The notes beneath the pieces are model-generated. The model did no database searches, was not told the origin of the DNA, and saw only the letters and a list, made by a program, of their open reading frames with translations. Both the position numbers and the translations under genes were made by a program. A stretch of DNA of 64,000 nucleotides from Strigamia acuminata (taxonomy: Eukaryota > Arthropoda > Chilopoda > Geophilomorpha > Linotaeniidae). The DNA lies in NCBI GenBank assembly GCA_949358305.1, contig OX442314.1:30985118-31049117 (forward strand), read 5' to 3'. Shown one piece after another: positions 38,372-51,500 of the stretch (the stretch's first letter is position 1; each line of letters begins with the position of its first letter).

Positions 38372-39059
38372 ATGGCGCAAAAGAAAGCGGTTAGACCGAC
38401 GATCAACGGCGTCAAGACGACTAAAAAGACTGTCGATGTGGATAATGTCAAAAACGAGGCTTCGACGACGACCGAGACGAACGATTTTCCACAAAACGAC
38501 TCGATAAACGCCAATAAAACGAAGCAAATCGTCACGAACGAACCCGAAACGATAACTGCTCAAGCCAACAACATCTTTTGAGCTGAAGAAAGTGACGACA
38601 CAAATCAAGACAACTCTTCGTCCGAAACTCAGTTTAAAACCGCACGAATTACGCAACGAAACGATCGGAAACGACGTCACATCTCAGTCCCGTCTTCGAA
38701 CAATAAGCAGCGAGACACCCAGATCAACATCGCCCAACAAATCCACTCACAACACGGACGAAAATGCCCCATTGAGTCGCCCATTGGTCTACGTGTCCTC
38801 GACATCTTTCCGACACAATCGCACGACTTCAAAATCAAACGAAACGACACCAGACATGGCAAACACCAACACCAAACCCCCACGCACCAAACCCACTCTA
38901 TTCCCATCCTCCAGAACCAGAATTGACATCACAACCAAACCACTAACAACCAGACATCGTTCAACTAACATTGCAACACAAACAACAAAACATCGTTCAA
39001 CTGACATCACTACAAAACCACTAACGACCAGACATCGTTCAACCACAAAAGGGACGACG

Positions 39060-39090
<31 letters not shown>

Positions 39091-40460
39091 CCAGTACAAC
39101 AACAAAAAAGACGACAACAACACCCATAGCATCAACAACTCCAATTTCGTCTCAACCGGTCGAAGACTTTGACGAGATCGAAGCGTCATTCGTTGACGGC
39201 ATATTTGGTTTGCGGCTCCCGACAGACTTCGACACAGACGGCGAAATAGACACAAAAACTACACCAAAACCAATCAAAACTGCAAAAACATTGGCAACCA
39301 AACAACCGAGCAAGCAAAGCAGATTCCCGACTACTACCGTCGGGTTATCCGAGGCTACGAAACCGAAAAACCAAAAGACGAAACCGTTTGCCGAGCACGA
39401 GCGCGACAACACGCGAGACAACACGATCGGGCGACTGCAGCACAGCGAATCGGTTTTGATTCTCAGCACGACGCCGTACCCTCGAATCCGTCCGAATTGG
39501 CACCGACGGAACCAAACTCGACCCACCACCGTGATAACCAACACGCAAATATCGGCCCTGGACGAAATGGTCATGAAATACCTAACGTCGACCACCCGCG
39601 CGTCCAAACTGACCGACGATTTTGACGCTTTCATTCTGACCGATCCGTTCGACACGAACAAAATCAAAACGAGCACCGCGGAGCCCAAAATGGACCCTGA
39701 GATCATCCCCGGTTACTTCACCGACGTTACCACGAAAGCGGAAAGCGTCACGCGACCCTCCAAAGTGACCACCATTTTGACCAGCGGTCAGTTTCCGGTC
39801 ATAGAAAAAGTGAACAACTTCAAATCGTCGCAAGCCGTTGGCGGGAATAACCTCGGGTTCCACCTACCGCCCAGTTTTTGGCCCACTCGGTACGCGCTGA
39901 CCACAACGCCGACGTTGCAAGCGCCGAAACGACAACGGTTGTTGTTTTCGTCCAAGAGGAGACTCTCCGGTCAACATCGGCAGTCGCGGCGGTCCACGTA
40001 CGATTACGGGTCGGTCACTTCGCCGAGTTTGATCGAGGACGACGTCACGGACACGTTGGTCAAGTTCGGGGTCCGTCTCGCGCGGTCGAAACGCGAGGAG
40101 AAGTCGCCGGCGGTTGTCAATCCGTTCCCGGAACACGTTGCGACGTACCAGCATCCGTTTTTCGGCCACGTCGGCGTGTTGTTCAATAAGACGTCGGGGA
40201 CGTTGCAGATGGAGTACGGGTTTTACGGGAAGGCGCATCTGTTGCCGTACGTGCAGAGCAATACGTTTTTGCTGCGATTTTTCAGCGCCGTTTGGTACGT
40301 GTCGGAAAGCGACGACAGCAGACGGCTACCGAGGAGTGTTTTCATGGTCCATTTCAAGGGGGGTTCGTCGGACGGGCGACCGGAACGATTTATTGTGCCT
40401 TTCTTCGATCCCCGATTGCCGCCTACGTTCGTTAGGGTTAGGTCTTCGGATAGGAAATAG
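38372..40460 (+). pseudogene. Threonine-rich gene copy 7, frameshifted
   Basis: This copy starts with the same ATG but differs from copy 6 early on: a short insertion after the ANKTK segment, then a larger deletion, net -38 bp, not a multiple of three. The frame closes at a TGA at 38579-38581 after 69 codons. A second ORF from an ATG at 38592 covers the remaining 622 residues, which share copy 6's diagnostic variants (KSNETT, DMANT, SPS). Its original upstream DNA is gone: the 3' LTR of the gag-only retrotransposon ends at 38125, only 246 bp before the ATG. It is probably a pseudogene, although the 622-residue ORF could still be translated from an LTR-initiated transcript. Confidence 0.75.
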
Positions 40461-40684
40461 AAGTTGGAGTGTTTGAGTATAATTATAGCGTTTTCTTGCT
40501 TTCTTTTTCACTACATTTTAATTGTTTTATTACTGTTACGATGGGAAAAAAGGAGCTTAATAATTGCCAAAAAACATTTTTTTTTTTACTCATTAATTTG
40601 AAATGTAAATAAAATAAAATAATTCTCTGATGTTTTTCTTTTTTTTGATGTAGAATTACGATCAAGCAGTCCCGCACTTTGGGT

Positions 40685-43573
40685 TTAATTAAAATGTGGT
40701 TGGTCGACTCTGTTTTGGAGTGTGAGTTTGACTGACGATGGTTGCAATAAACCCTGTCCGCCGGTAATGAACCGTAGTGGAAACTGAAATAATAATCCGA
40801 GTTTATGATATTTTAATGTGGGAAACTCGAATAATATTTCTTTGCAAACCTGAGTTTCTGCACACGTTTGAAAGCGATAATTATACAACATGTGTGCCAT
40901 GACGAGCTTAGCCTCCAATAAAGCAAATCTCATGGCAATGCAGTTTCTGGGCCCAGCTCCGAATGGGAGATATGTAAAGGGATTGCGATTTGCTTTGTTT
41001 TCTGGAGAAAACCTAGTTCAAACCAAAACAGAACAAGAAAACACGCATTACAAAGACATATACTCACTTCTATCTTATGAAAATACCTTTCAGGATCAAA
41101 TGTTTGCGGATTGGGATAAAATTCTGGATTGTGATGGATGGCGTAAATAGGAAAACCAATCAACACGTCTTTCTTGATTGTGATGCCATTCAAGTTGTAT
41201 TCATCTTCCACACATTGTCGCTCAGTACTAAAATTCAAGATATATTGTGAGTGGCGGTAGGCGTTTGGACACCATTCATGATTAAGAACAACACAGAGAA
41301 CACACAGTTTGGGATTATTATATCCGGTGTTGGCCGGTTGGTTACAATATTTTACTACGTTTAGAATATTCAAATATCTATTACTGAACAGCTGGAGGAT
41401 ATTTTCTCAACGTTTCTGACATAACCATGTCCAAAAATTGCATTGACGACACAACATCATATGTAAGTTTCCCCTGTAAAAATGCACACACTTACAAGTG
41501 TGAGTTAGCCATACACGCAGAAAACCTTTGCTTTATTCAGACATTACTTTGCAATCTGCCATTACATCATCAACTTCTTTGATTAGTTTTTCTTGAATGT
41601 CTTGGTTTGAGGCAAGTTCATAGGCAAGAAAAGAGAGTGTGTTTGCTGTTGTTTCATGCCCAGCTAGTATAAATAGCACTGCTTGGGCTATTATAATCTG
41701 TCTTGTTAGTGCTGAAATGTTGAAAAAAAAGTTGTTATGATGGAAAGAAAATGTCAGTTAAAAATGATTACTTTTTTTAGTCCCTGTTTCTGTTTGTTGG
41801 TTATCGTTTTCTTCAGTTATGTTGGTTTCATCACTTGGTACTTCGGCTTCTAGCATGATTTGCAGAAAATCCCTTCTTGTGAACTAGTTAAAATTATATA
41901 ACAATAAATATTTCTGAAAATTTAATAGTGAATTTATTTTACGTCTTTATTTTTCAGTCTCATGTCAATTGCCTGACCCGCAATTTTTTCAAAGTATTTG
42001 AACGGACTCATTAGTATGTATTTTGGTAGGTACTGTATTATGAATGGGAATAAGACTGAAATGTGTACACAAAACTTAGCAGTTATTATTAAGACAATAT
42101 TGAAGATTTTAATTATACTTACACATAAAATACACGACTTTGACGTTTGTCCGAAACGCTTTTCGTGCTTGAGAAACAAATTCACTTTCTTGGTCTTTAA
42201 TGCAGTCACTTTTCATTCCAAATGCACAACTTGCAATCACGTCCAGTGTCAATACAGTAAATTTTCTGCAAAAACATCACGAAATTTATTTTAGACTCTT
42301 GACAAATTTCGTATTTTATTATGAAACCTACTTAGTTAATTCTATTGGTTCCCCATCATCTGCTTTTTCTTTTAAAGACTTGACTGAATGTTCGATACAT
42401 TCTTCTATGAGATGTACCATCTGCAATATACATTTAATATTGTTTACATCCAGAACCACATAGATTATTATTAGTTATTAATATAGAAAAAAATTAATTT
42501 CTTTAATTTTAGCAGCAACAAATGTTATTAGAGAATCATCTGCACATTTTTTAGTTGAAGAACATCACCGTTACCTGCTTCAACTTCCCTGACGTATACG
42601 TAGGAGTAAGTGTATTTCGGACCATTTTCCATTTTTCGCCAGTCAGTCCTGTTAACATATTTGATATGATGTTGTTCTTATCCTTATTTGGAAAGTTTCT
42701 TCGGTTTTGAAAGGCGTTAAAATCTTTTACCAACACCTGCCTCATTAAGTCAGGTTCAGATAAGTACAGTATCGGTGCAGTTCCAACAAAACCTCTGAAA
42801 ATAATTCATCATCTTAGTGAGAGTTAATGGACGCCATTATGTTTCAAAAATACGTAAATTCTACACATAACTCACCCATGCACGTGTCCAAATTTCTTCA
42901 TAGCATCCATCTCTTGGTCTTGAAAAGACTTAAATAAAATATCAAACATTTTTACAATTTGGATAAGTTATGACCAAAGAATTGAGAGAAGTACGAGAAA
43001 AGCGTTGGCAGACATCGACAACGAGTGCTTTTCGAACTTACATGTATCCAAATTGGTTTGAGTGTTCCAATAATCAAACGCGGTTTCTCTCCAGCAACAC
43101 CTTGTTTTTTCCAATAGTCGAAAGTCCTGGTTGAATATCTGAAACAATTTTCAGAGGTGAAGGAAGATGCACTTTCCTGCTACACAAGCAACTACGCTGC
43201 CGTCCCAGCAGGCTATCAACAAATGACGTCATTCTTTATCCTCTGACGCTTTTGTTTGTAGGGAAAAACAACGAGAATATACGTAAAATATGACTAGCCC
43301 TCTAATTGTTATCACTGAAGATAAGGCAACAACATTCGTGACTTCAAATCCAAGGTCATCTTTAATGACACTATAATACTTCTTCTCCTGTTTACATTTT
43401 CACTTATTCAGCCTACTTACCCTACTTACAATAAATTGCACGTAATTAGATTATGCAATCGCATTTTCCCTCAGAATGTGTCAAAATACTTACAAATACC
43501 AAGCTGACAGCAATCCAATGACAGCAAGCGGCCAGTATTGACACAAATTCAACATAAACATACACAGGTCCAT
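40685..43573 (-). CDS. CYP-a: CYP3-like cytochrome P450, copy B
   Basis: Second copy of CYP-a, with each exon 14166 bp to the right of its copy A counterpart (exon 13 at 40685-40783, exon 12 at 40850-41012, exon 1 at 43494-43573). All reading frames and splice sites inspected are preserved, giving 520 residues. A visible amino-acid difference is R to K in exon 4 (FPNKDKNN against FPNRDKNN). Motifs AGHETT, ETLR and [11 protein letters not shown] are unchanged. Both copies may be expressed, or they may be two alleles placed in tandem by the assembly. Confidence 0.92.
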
Positions 43574-44121
43574 TGTGGTTGGTAAATGAAATGGCCCAGT
43601 TTGATTTAACCGTGATGATCGGGCCAAGAGCGTTCTTCTGTGCGGTCGGAAACAACTGATTAGAAACCTCAGCGTGACCTCCTCACCAGTGTGGCATTTC
43701 CCAGAGCGGTTGCTCGCAAGGGGGTGTGGAAGTTGCGATGCAATGATTAAAAAACTTTTTATTACATTTGTATTTATATTTTTATATTTTATTATTAATT
43801 ATCCCACATGAAATGTGTTTTTATTACTTTTCTGTTGGAAATAAATCTTCGACAGAATGAGTAGCAAAACTTTTTTGAAACTTTCTTGAAATTACATTTG
43901 TGCAAATATATTTGTGCACAGAGCAATTATTGCAGAATATATTTGTGGATAGGTGATTTGTGCACGAACCTGCATGTTTTCCTGCGGAATTATTTTGGCG
44001 TGCAGAAATCGTGCACGATTTTACATTGGTTTTTATCTACATCAAAAGAAGACGAAAATGTAAAATAAGAATTGACATTTTGTGTCTTTTTTCGGCGTCT
44101 AAACAGTCCTGCACTTTCAGT
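43574..44121. other. Intergenic DNA between CYP-a and CYP-b, copy B
   Basis: Matches 29408-29955 of copy A. No gene seen. Confidence 0.6.
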
Positions 44122-47100
44122 TTAATGAAAATGTGGTTGGTCCACTCTGTTTTGAAGTGTGAGTTTGACCGACTCTGGTTGCAAAATAATTTGTCCAGCA
44201 TGGAACCGTAATGGAAACTGAAATAAATCATGTTTATAATTCTTGAATGTGGAAAACTCGAACATTTCTTTGCCAACCTGAGTTTCTGCACACGTTTGAA
44301 AGCGATAATTATACAACAAGTGTGCAATGACAAGCTTAGCCTCCAATAAAGCAAATTTCATGGCAATGCAGTTTCTAGGCCCAGCTCCGAATGGGAGATA
44401 CGTAAAGGGATGGCGATTTGCTTTGTTTTCGGGAGAAAACCTAGTTCAAACAAAAATAGCACAAAAAAAACACGTATTACAAAGATATACTCACTTCTAT
44501 CTCATGAATATACCTTTCAGGATCAAATGTTTCTGGATTGGGATAAAATTCTGGATTGTGATGGATGGCGTAAATAGGCAAACCAATCAACACGCCTTTC
44601 TTGATCCTGATGCCATTCAAGTTGTATTCATCTTCCACACATACTCGATCAGTTCTAAAATTAAAAATGTATTACACACACGTTTTACTACGTTTAGATG
44701 ATTCAAATATTTGTTACTGAATAGCTGGAGGATATTTTCTCAACGTTTCTGACACTACCATGTCCAAAAATTGCATTGACGACACAACTTCATACGTAAG
44801 TTTGCCCTACAAGTGTGAGTTAGTCACACGTGCAGAAAACCTTTCCTATAATCACACATTACTTTGCAATCTGCCATGACATCGTCAACTTCTTTGATTA
44901 GTTTTTCTTGAATGTCTTGGTTTGAGGCAAGCTCGTAAGCAAGAAAAGAGAGTGTGGTTGCTGATGTTTCATGCCCAACTAGTATGAATAACACTGTTTG
45001 GGCTATTATAATCTGTCTTGTTAGTGCTGAAATGTTGAAAAAAAAGTTGTTATGCTGGCAAGAAAATGTCGGTCAAAAATAATTACTTTTTTTAGTCCCT
45101 GTTTCTGTTTGTTGGTTATCGTTTTCTTCAGTTATGTTTGTTTCATCACTTGGTACTTCGGCTTCTAGCATGATTTGCAGAAAATCCCTTCTTGTAAACT
45201 AGTTAAAATTATGTAATAATATATATTTCTGAAAATTTAATAATGAATTTATTTTACGTCTTTATTTTTTAGTCTCATGTCAATTGCTTGACCCGCAATT
45301 TTTTCAAAGTATTTGAACGGCCCCATTAGTAAGAATTCAGGTAAGAACTGTATTTGGAATGGGAATAAGACTGAAATGTGTAGACAAAACCTAGCAGTTA
45401 TTAAATTAAGATAATATTGTAGATTTTAATTATACTCACACAGTAAGTACATGGCTTTAGGATTTGCCTGAAAAGCTTTTCGTGCTTGAGAAACAAATTC
45501 GCTTTCTTGGTCGTTAATGCAGTCACTTTTCATTCCAAACGCACAACTTGCAATCACATTAAGTGTCAACACAGCAAATCTTCTGTAAAAATGTCACGAA
45601 ATTTATTTTAGACTCTTGACAAATTTCGTCTTTTATTACGAAAAACCTACTTAGTAAATTCTATTGGTTCCCCAGTATCTGCTTTCTCTTTTAAAGAGTT
45701 GACTGAATGTTGGATACATTCTTCTATGAGGTGTACCATCTACAATATACTACTCAAACCCAGGTGTAAGTGGTCACCTCGTTACAGTGTGTAATCATAT
45801 GTTTATTTCAAGTTTTTCAAGTTCAGTGTAATAAATAAATAAATTTGCACATGAGGGTTGAAAAATACACTGAATTTACTTTAATTCAAAAAAAACAAAA
45901 CCAAAATAAACAAATAAACAAAAAAGTTATGACTGATTTCAGTTGAGTTATTTGACACAAGTGAAAGTGGTCACTGCACTACTTGACTCATGTGAAAGTG
46001 GTCAAGTCATTTTAATATTTTGTAACATCTTCTTTAGCATTAATTCCTGCCTGAATACGGTCTGACATGGTTTCTATTAGTTCTTGACAATATTCTGGAG
46101 TGATCGAGCCCCACAGGCCAAGTCAAAACCTAAATGTGATCGGTTTGAAAACTGAGCAATTGACTTGACTTTATGTTTAGAATCATTTTCCTACTGAAAT
46201 ATCCATTTCAAAGCCAGTTTATCATCTGCAAATGGAAGCATAACAATCCTCCAACACTTTTTTTATAAGTATATTGGTCTGTGAAACCCTTAATTTAATG
46301 TTGTGGACTGATACACATACAGGAAACCATCCCCAAGCCATTTTACTATTGGGATGGCTTGGGGATGGTTTTCTCTATGTGTATCGGTTCACAACATTAA
46401 ATTAAGGGTATCATGGACCAATATACTTATAACAAAGTGTTGAAGGATTGTTATGCTTCAATTTGCAGGTGATAAACTGGCTTTGAAATGGATATTTCAG
46501 TAGGAAAATGATTCTAAACATAAAGTCAAGTCAATTGCTCAGTTTTCAAACCCATCACATTTAAGTTTTGACTTGGCCTGTGGGGCTCGATCACTCCAGA
46601 ATATTGTCAAGAACTAATAGAAACCATGTCAGACCGTATTCAGGCAGGAATTAATGCTAAAGATGATGTTACAAAATATTAAAATGACTTGACCACTTTC
46701 ACATGAGTCAAGTAGTGCAGTGACCACTTTCACTTGTGTCAAATAACTCAACTGAAATCAGTCATAACTTTTTTGTTTATTTGTTTATTTTGGTTTTGTT
46801 TTTTTTGAATTAAAGTAAATTCAGTGTATTTTTCAACCCTCATGTGCAAATTTATTTATTTATTACACTAAACCTGAAAAACTTGAAATAAACATTTGAT
46901 TACACACTGAAAAGAGGTGACCACTTACACCTGGGTTTGAGTAGTACATTTAATATTGTTTGCATCCAGAACCACATTAGCTATTATTAGTTATTATAGA
47001 AAAAAATTAATTTCTTTAATTTTAGCAGCAACAAGTGTTATTAGAAAATTATCTGCACATTTTTTAGTTGAAGAACATCTTTGGATGATATCAACATTAC

Positions 47101-48240
47101 CTGCTTCAACTTCCCCGATGTAAATGTATGTGTAAGTGTATTCCGGACCATTTTCCATTTGTCGCCCGTCAGTCCCGTTAATATATTTGCTAGTACGTTG
47201 TTTTTATTTCTAATTGGAAAGTTTCTTCGATTTTGAAAGGCGTGGAAATCTTTTACCAACACCTGCCTCAATAAGTCAGGTTCAGATAAGTACAGTATTG
47301 GTGCAGTTCCAACAAAACCTCTGAAAATAATCCATCATCTTAGCGATAGTAAATCGACGCCATTATGGTTCTAAAATACGTAAATTCTACACATAACCTA
47401 CCCATGCACGTGGCCAAATTTCTTCATAGCATCCATATCTTGGTCTTGAAAAGACTGAAATTAAACATGAAACATTTTTACAATTGGCAGACATCGACAA
47501 AGCCTGAATAACACAATCCAGTTAAAACGAGTGCTTTACAAACTTACATGTATCCAAATTGGTTTGAGTGTTCCAATAATCAAACGCGGTTTCTCTCCTG
47601 CAACGCCTTGTTTTCTCCAATAGTCGAAAGTCCTGGTTGAATATCTGAAACAATTTTTAGAGCTTTTAGCAAAAATAATCTTTGCAACAATAACAGTGAC
47701 AATGAACTTAGAAGTAAATACAAGTCGAGGGAATAAATGATCACACTGCTTGTAGCATGATACGAATCGTTGGAGATGAGGAAGACATTACTACAGATGC
47801 TAAACACACTTGCCGGAAGTGCTGAAGGAAGATGCACTTTCCTGATACATAAGCAGCTGCACAGCGATCCCAGCAGACTATCAACAAGTGACGTCATTCT
47901 TTAACCTCCGAGGCTTTTATTTGTTTGGAAAAACAATGAGAATGTTTGCAAAATAGCTCTGAAGATAACATTCGTCGCTTAAGCTAAAGCCAGACAAACT
48001 AAAGTTAATTATCGACATCAACTTTCGTTGCTTATAGTAGGTCACTTTGAATTCAAACTATCTTTAGTGCCACTATTAAATACCTCATCTCCTCTTTGCT
48101 TGTTAGATTATACATTTATCTCCCTCAGAGAAAAGGTTAAAATGTGTAAAAAATACTTACAAATACCATGCCGATAGCAAACCAATGATGGCTAACAACC
48201 AGTATTGATACAAATTAAATAAAAAACCAGAAGGATCCAT
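44122..48240 (-). CDS. CYP-b: CYP3-like cytochrome P450, complete
   Basis: Thirteen exons: 48161-48240, 47548-47644, 47402-47454, 47101-47320, 45651-45739, 45440-45582, 45258-45370, 45087-45198, 44863-45026, 44718-44806, 44514-44654, 44278-44440, 44122-44217; 1560 nt, 519 residues. It begins [16 protein letters not shown], a membrane anchor. ExxR (ETLRKYPP), the PERF region and the heme loop [12 protein letters not shown] are present. Intron 4 carries the 1195-bp fold-back element at 45750-46944, whose edge lies 10 bp from the exon 5 acceptor (TATTGTAG|ATGG). Splicing of that exon may therefore be affected, since the natural branch-point region was displaced. The last intron is 60 nt and stop-free. 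It is the intact counterpart of the truncated gene at 29956. Confidence 0.92.
45750..46944. mobile_element. Tc1/mariner-derived fold-back element
   Basis: Almost the whole 1195 bp is one inverted repeat: two arms of nearly 600 bp meet near 46347 around a loop of about a dozen bases. The ends are perfect inverted repeats starting CTACTCAAACCCAGGTG and flanked by TA on both sides. Without the insert the flanks read as in copy A (ATATACATTTAATA), so TA is the target duplication. The right arm (+ strand, about 46576-46681) still encodes the end of a Tc1-type transposase ([17 protein letters not shown], ending TKY then stop). The left arm encodes it on the minus strand. Two transposon 3' ends were thus joined head to head. 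It lacks a transposase catalytic core and is non-autonomous. Confidence 0.92.
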
Positions 48241-48567
48241 TGTGGTTGGTGAATGTTTGCTTTGAACGTGATCGCAACAAGAGCTTTCTTCCGTGTGGTC
48301 TGAAGAAGCTGATTAGAAATCTCAGAGTAATCTTACAAATGTGGCACGCATTTCCCGGAGCAGGGGGTGTGCAAGTTGCAATACAATGCCGGTAATTGAA
48401 AAACATTTTGCTCATATTTATATTTAGATTTTTATATTTTATATTTTATTATTTATATGTAATGATTTTTTTTCTTCTCCAAATAAATAGATTGCCATGC
48501 AGAACACTTTATTTAATTATGGTTAATATATTCACAACTTTCTATAATTTAACATGGCCTTCAGAGT
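48241..48567. other. Intergenic DNA between CYP-b and CYP-c
   Basis: 327 bp forming the CYP-b 5' flank and CYP-c 3' flank. AT-rich with no ORF or recognised element. Confidence 0.5.
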
Positions 48568-51500
48568 TTAATTAAAATGTGGTTGGTCGACTCTCTTTTG
48601 AAGTGTGAGTTTGACCGACTGTGGCTGCAACAAACCTTGTCCAGCATTAAACAGTAATGGAAACTGGAATAATTAATGTTTAATTATTTTCTTTAACGTG
48701 GGAAACTCGAATATTTCTTTGCAAACCTGAGTTTCTGCACACGTTTGAAAGCGATAATTATATAACATGAGTGCCATGACGAGCTTGGCCTCCAGTAAAG
48801 CAAATCTCATGGCAATGCAGTTTCTGGGCCCAGCCCCGAATGGGAGGTACGTAAAAGGATTGCGATTTGCTTTGTTTTCTGCAGAAAACCTGTTCTGAAG
48901 CAAAATAACACAAGAAAACACATTTTATTAAAGACTTTTATTTTACGAATATACCTTTCAGGATCAAATGTTTGAGGGTTGGGATAAAATTCTGGATTGT
49001 GATGGATGGCGTAAATAGGGATTCCAACCGCCATGCCTTTTTTCATCGTGATGCCATTCAAGTTGTATTCATCTTCCACACATTTTCGATCAGTACTAAA
49101 ATTCAAGATATGTTTTACTACGTTTAAATGATTCAAACATCTGTTACCGAACAGCTGGTGGGTATTTTCTTAACGTTTCTGACACAGCCATGTCCAAAAA
49201 TTGCATTGCTGACACAGCTTCGTAAGTAAGTTTGCCCTGCAAGTGTGAGTTAGATACAGAAATACTTTGCAGTGATCAGACATTACCTTGCAATCTCCCA
49301 TTACATCATCCACTTCTTTGATTAGTTTTTCTTGAATGTCTTGGTTGGAGGCAAGCTCGTAAGCAAGAAAGGATAACGTGTTTGCTGTTGTTTCATGCCC
49401 TGCTAGTATAAATAACACTGTTTGGGCTATGACAATATCTCGTGTTAGTGCTGAAATGTCGAAAAAGAAATTATTTTGGAAACAGATCAAAATATCAGAA
49501 TATAAAAAATAATCACTTTTTTTGGCTCCTGTTTGTTGATTTTCATTTTTTTCACTTTTGTTGCTTTCTTCGCTCGGTATTTCAGCTTCGAGCATAATTT
49601 GCAGAAAATCCCTTCTTGTAAACTAGTTGAAACAAACGATTTAATAAATATATTTTGAAAACAATCCCAATTTTATTTTACGTCTTTATTTTTAAGCCTC
49701 ATATCGATCGCTTGACCCGCAATTTTCTGAAAGTAGTCGAATGGATTTGGCATCCAGGATTTTGGAATCAACTTTAACAACTTAAGCAGAATTGGCACCG
49801 TGACTAAAACAAGAAAAACAGTCATTTAACACCTAAAAAAGCAAATCAAGGTTTCAGTCGTCTTACGTATGTAATACACAACTTTTGGATTTGCCTGAAA
49901 AGCCTTCTGTGCCTGAACAACAAATTCACTCTTTTGGTTTTTAATGCAATCGCTTTTCATTCCAAAAGCACAACTTGCAATCACGTCCAGTGTCAACACG
50001 GCAAATGCTCTGCAAATAAATGTCAGACAGTCCACTCAATAGTCCACAGTACACACCTAGTCATTTCCACTGGTTCTCCATCATCTGCTTGATCTTTTAA
50101 AGAATCTATTGAATTCTGAACACATTCTTCTATGAGGTGAGTCATCTGCAATAATTATTGCGATAATGACACAGGATGACAAAATGTTAACATTGGTTTC
50201 ACCTGTTTCAGCTTCCCTGATGTGTAAGTTGGAGTTAGTGTATTTCGCACCATTTTCCACTTTTCACCCGACATTACTGTTAAAAATTGTCCTAAGAATT
50301 TGTCTTTATCCATATCCGCAATGATAACTCGATTTGGAAATACGTGAAAATCTTTCACCATTATCTGCCTCACCAAGTCAGGTTCAGAAACGAACAGCAC
50401 CGGCGCACGACCGACAAAACCCCTGCAAATATATAAATTTAAAAATGAAATCCAAAGGAGGGAAATATCAAAAATCGACACAAAAATCGTTTTCACTGAA
50501 GCCATTCATGTTTCAGACATTCTTTTGCCGAACTCCGACAATTCGGATCAAGTGCTAACATGGGCAGTAAAAAATCAGCAAATTGTCGCGTCTCAACGGC
50601 ATCCCACCCGTACGCCTCACTCAGCACTCGACCGAGCCCGAACGATTTAACGTGAAGAAAGTTCCAAAGTGAACCTTTTTCATTGAAAAACCCTCGAGAA
50701 AATCTGTTACCGTACGCCAACGGTTTTGGCACAGCGCCCAACAACTCCACCATCATTGCCAGATGATTCTCATCGTCCGACAAAAACCGACATTCGAAAT
50801 CGGGCGAAAATAGATAATCACCAGTCGCCAATTCAAACGCCATGCACGCCGTGCTCCAAATATCAGCGGCCGTGCCGTAACCAACGTTAAGTATAACTTC
50901 GGGAGAGCGATAAGGCCGTGTCTGGATAAGACCCGAGAAGTGGTGGTCCACCCAACACGCATTTCCAAGATCGGCTAACGTCACTTTCGATTTGTCATTC
51001 ACATCCACACAAACATTTTCAGGCTTAATATCCGCGTGAATAATGTTGCACTTCATGTGCAAGAAATCTAACGCTTCCAGCACCTGTTTTATAATGCTTT
51101 TGACACTGCTCAACGGCATTGCTTTATATCCCGATCGAACGATCGGTTTTAAGAGATTTTCCCCTAAAACGTCGAACACCATGCAAACGTGCACGCTGTT
51201 TTCACCGGAAACCAAGAAACGGTCCAGTAAGTGGACGACTTTGCGATTTTCAGGCGAATCGTAATATTCGGCGCATTTGAGAAGGTCAATCTCGTCCATC
51301 GCTGCTTTCGTGACGATGTGACCATTTCTGAGAAACTTCAGCGCTTTAAATCGCTTCTCGAGTTGGTCCCAGGACAGCCAGACGGTGGAGAAGTTGCCCC
51401 GTCCGAGTTTGCGAACAATCTTGTATCTGTTATTGTAGGTTTCATTAATTTTCACCGGATAGTAACTACCCAGGCAGTCAGAGTCTGGGTCTTCCTGTTC

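Larger units (their letters stand above)
38126..45689. repeat. Segmental duplication, copy B
   Basis: Second copy of the 7.6-kb segment. Its left end starts directly after the LTR end at 38125; its right end continues without interruption into the rest of CYP-b. Differences from copy A are few except in the threonine-rich ORF start and in a cluster at about 44665-45090. Confidence 0.95.

Noticed and set aside
48673-48726. Frameshift or premature stop in the last exon of CYP-c
   Set aside because: The stop lies inside a 63-nt segment with good splice borders; removing it restores the expected C-terminus, so it is an intron.
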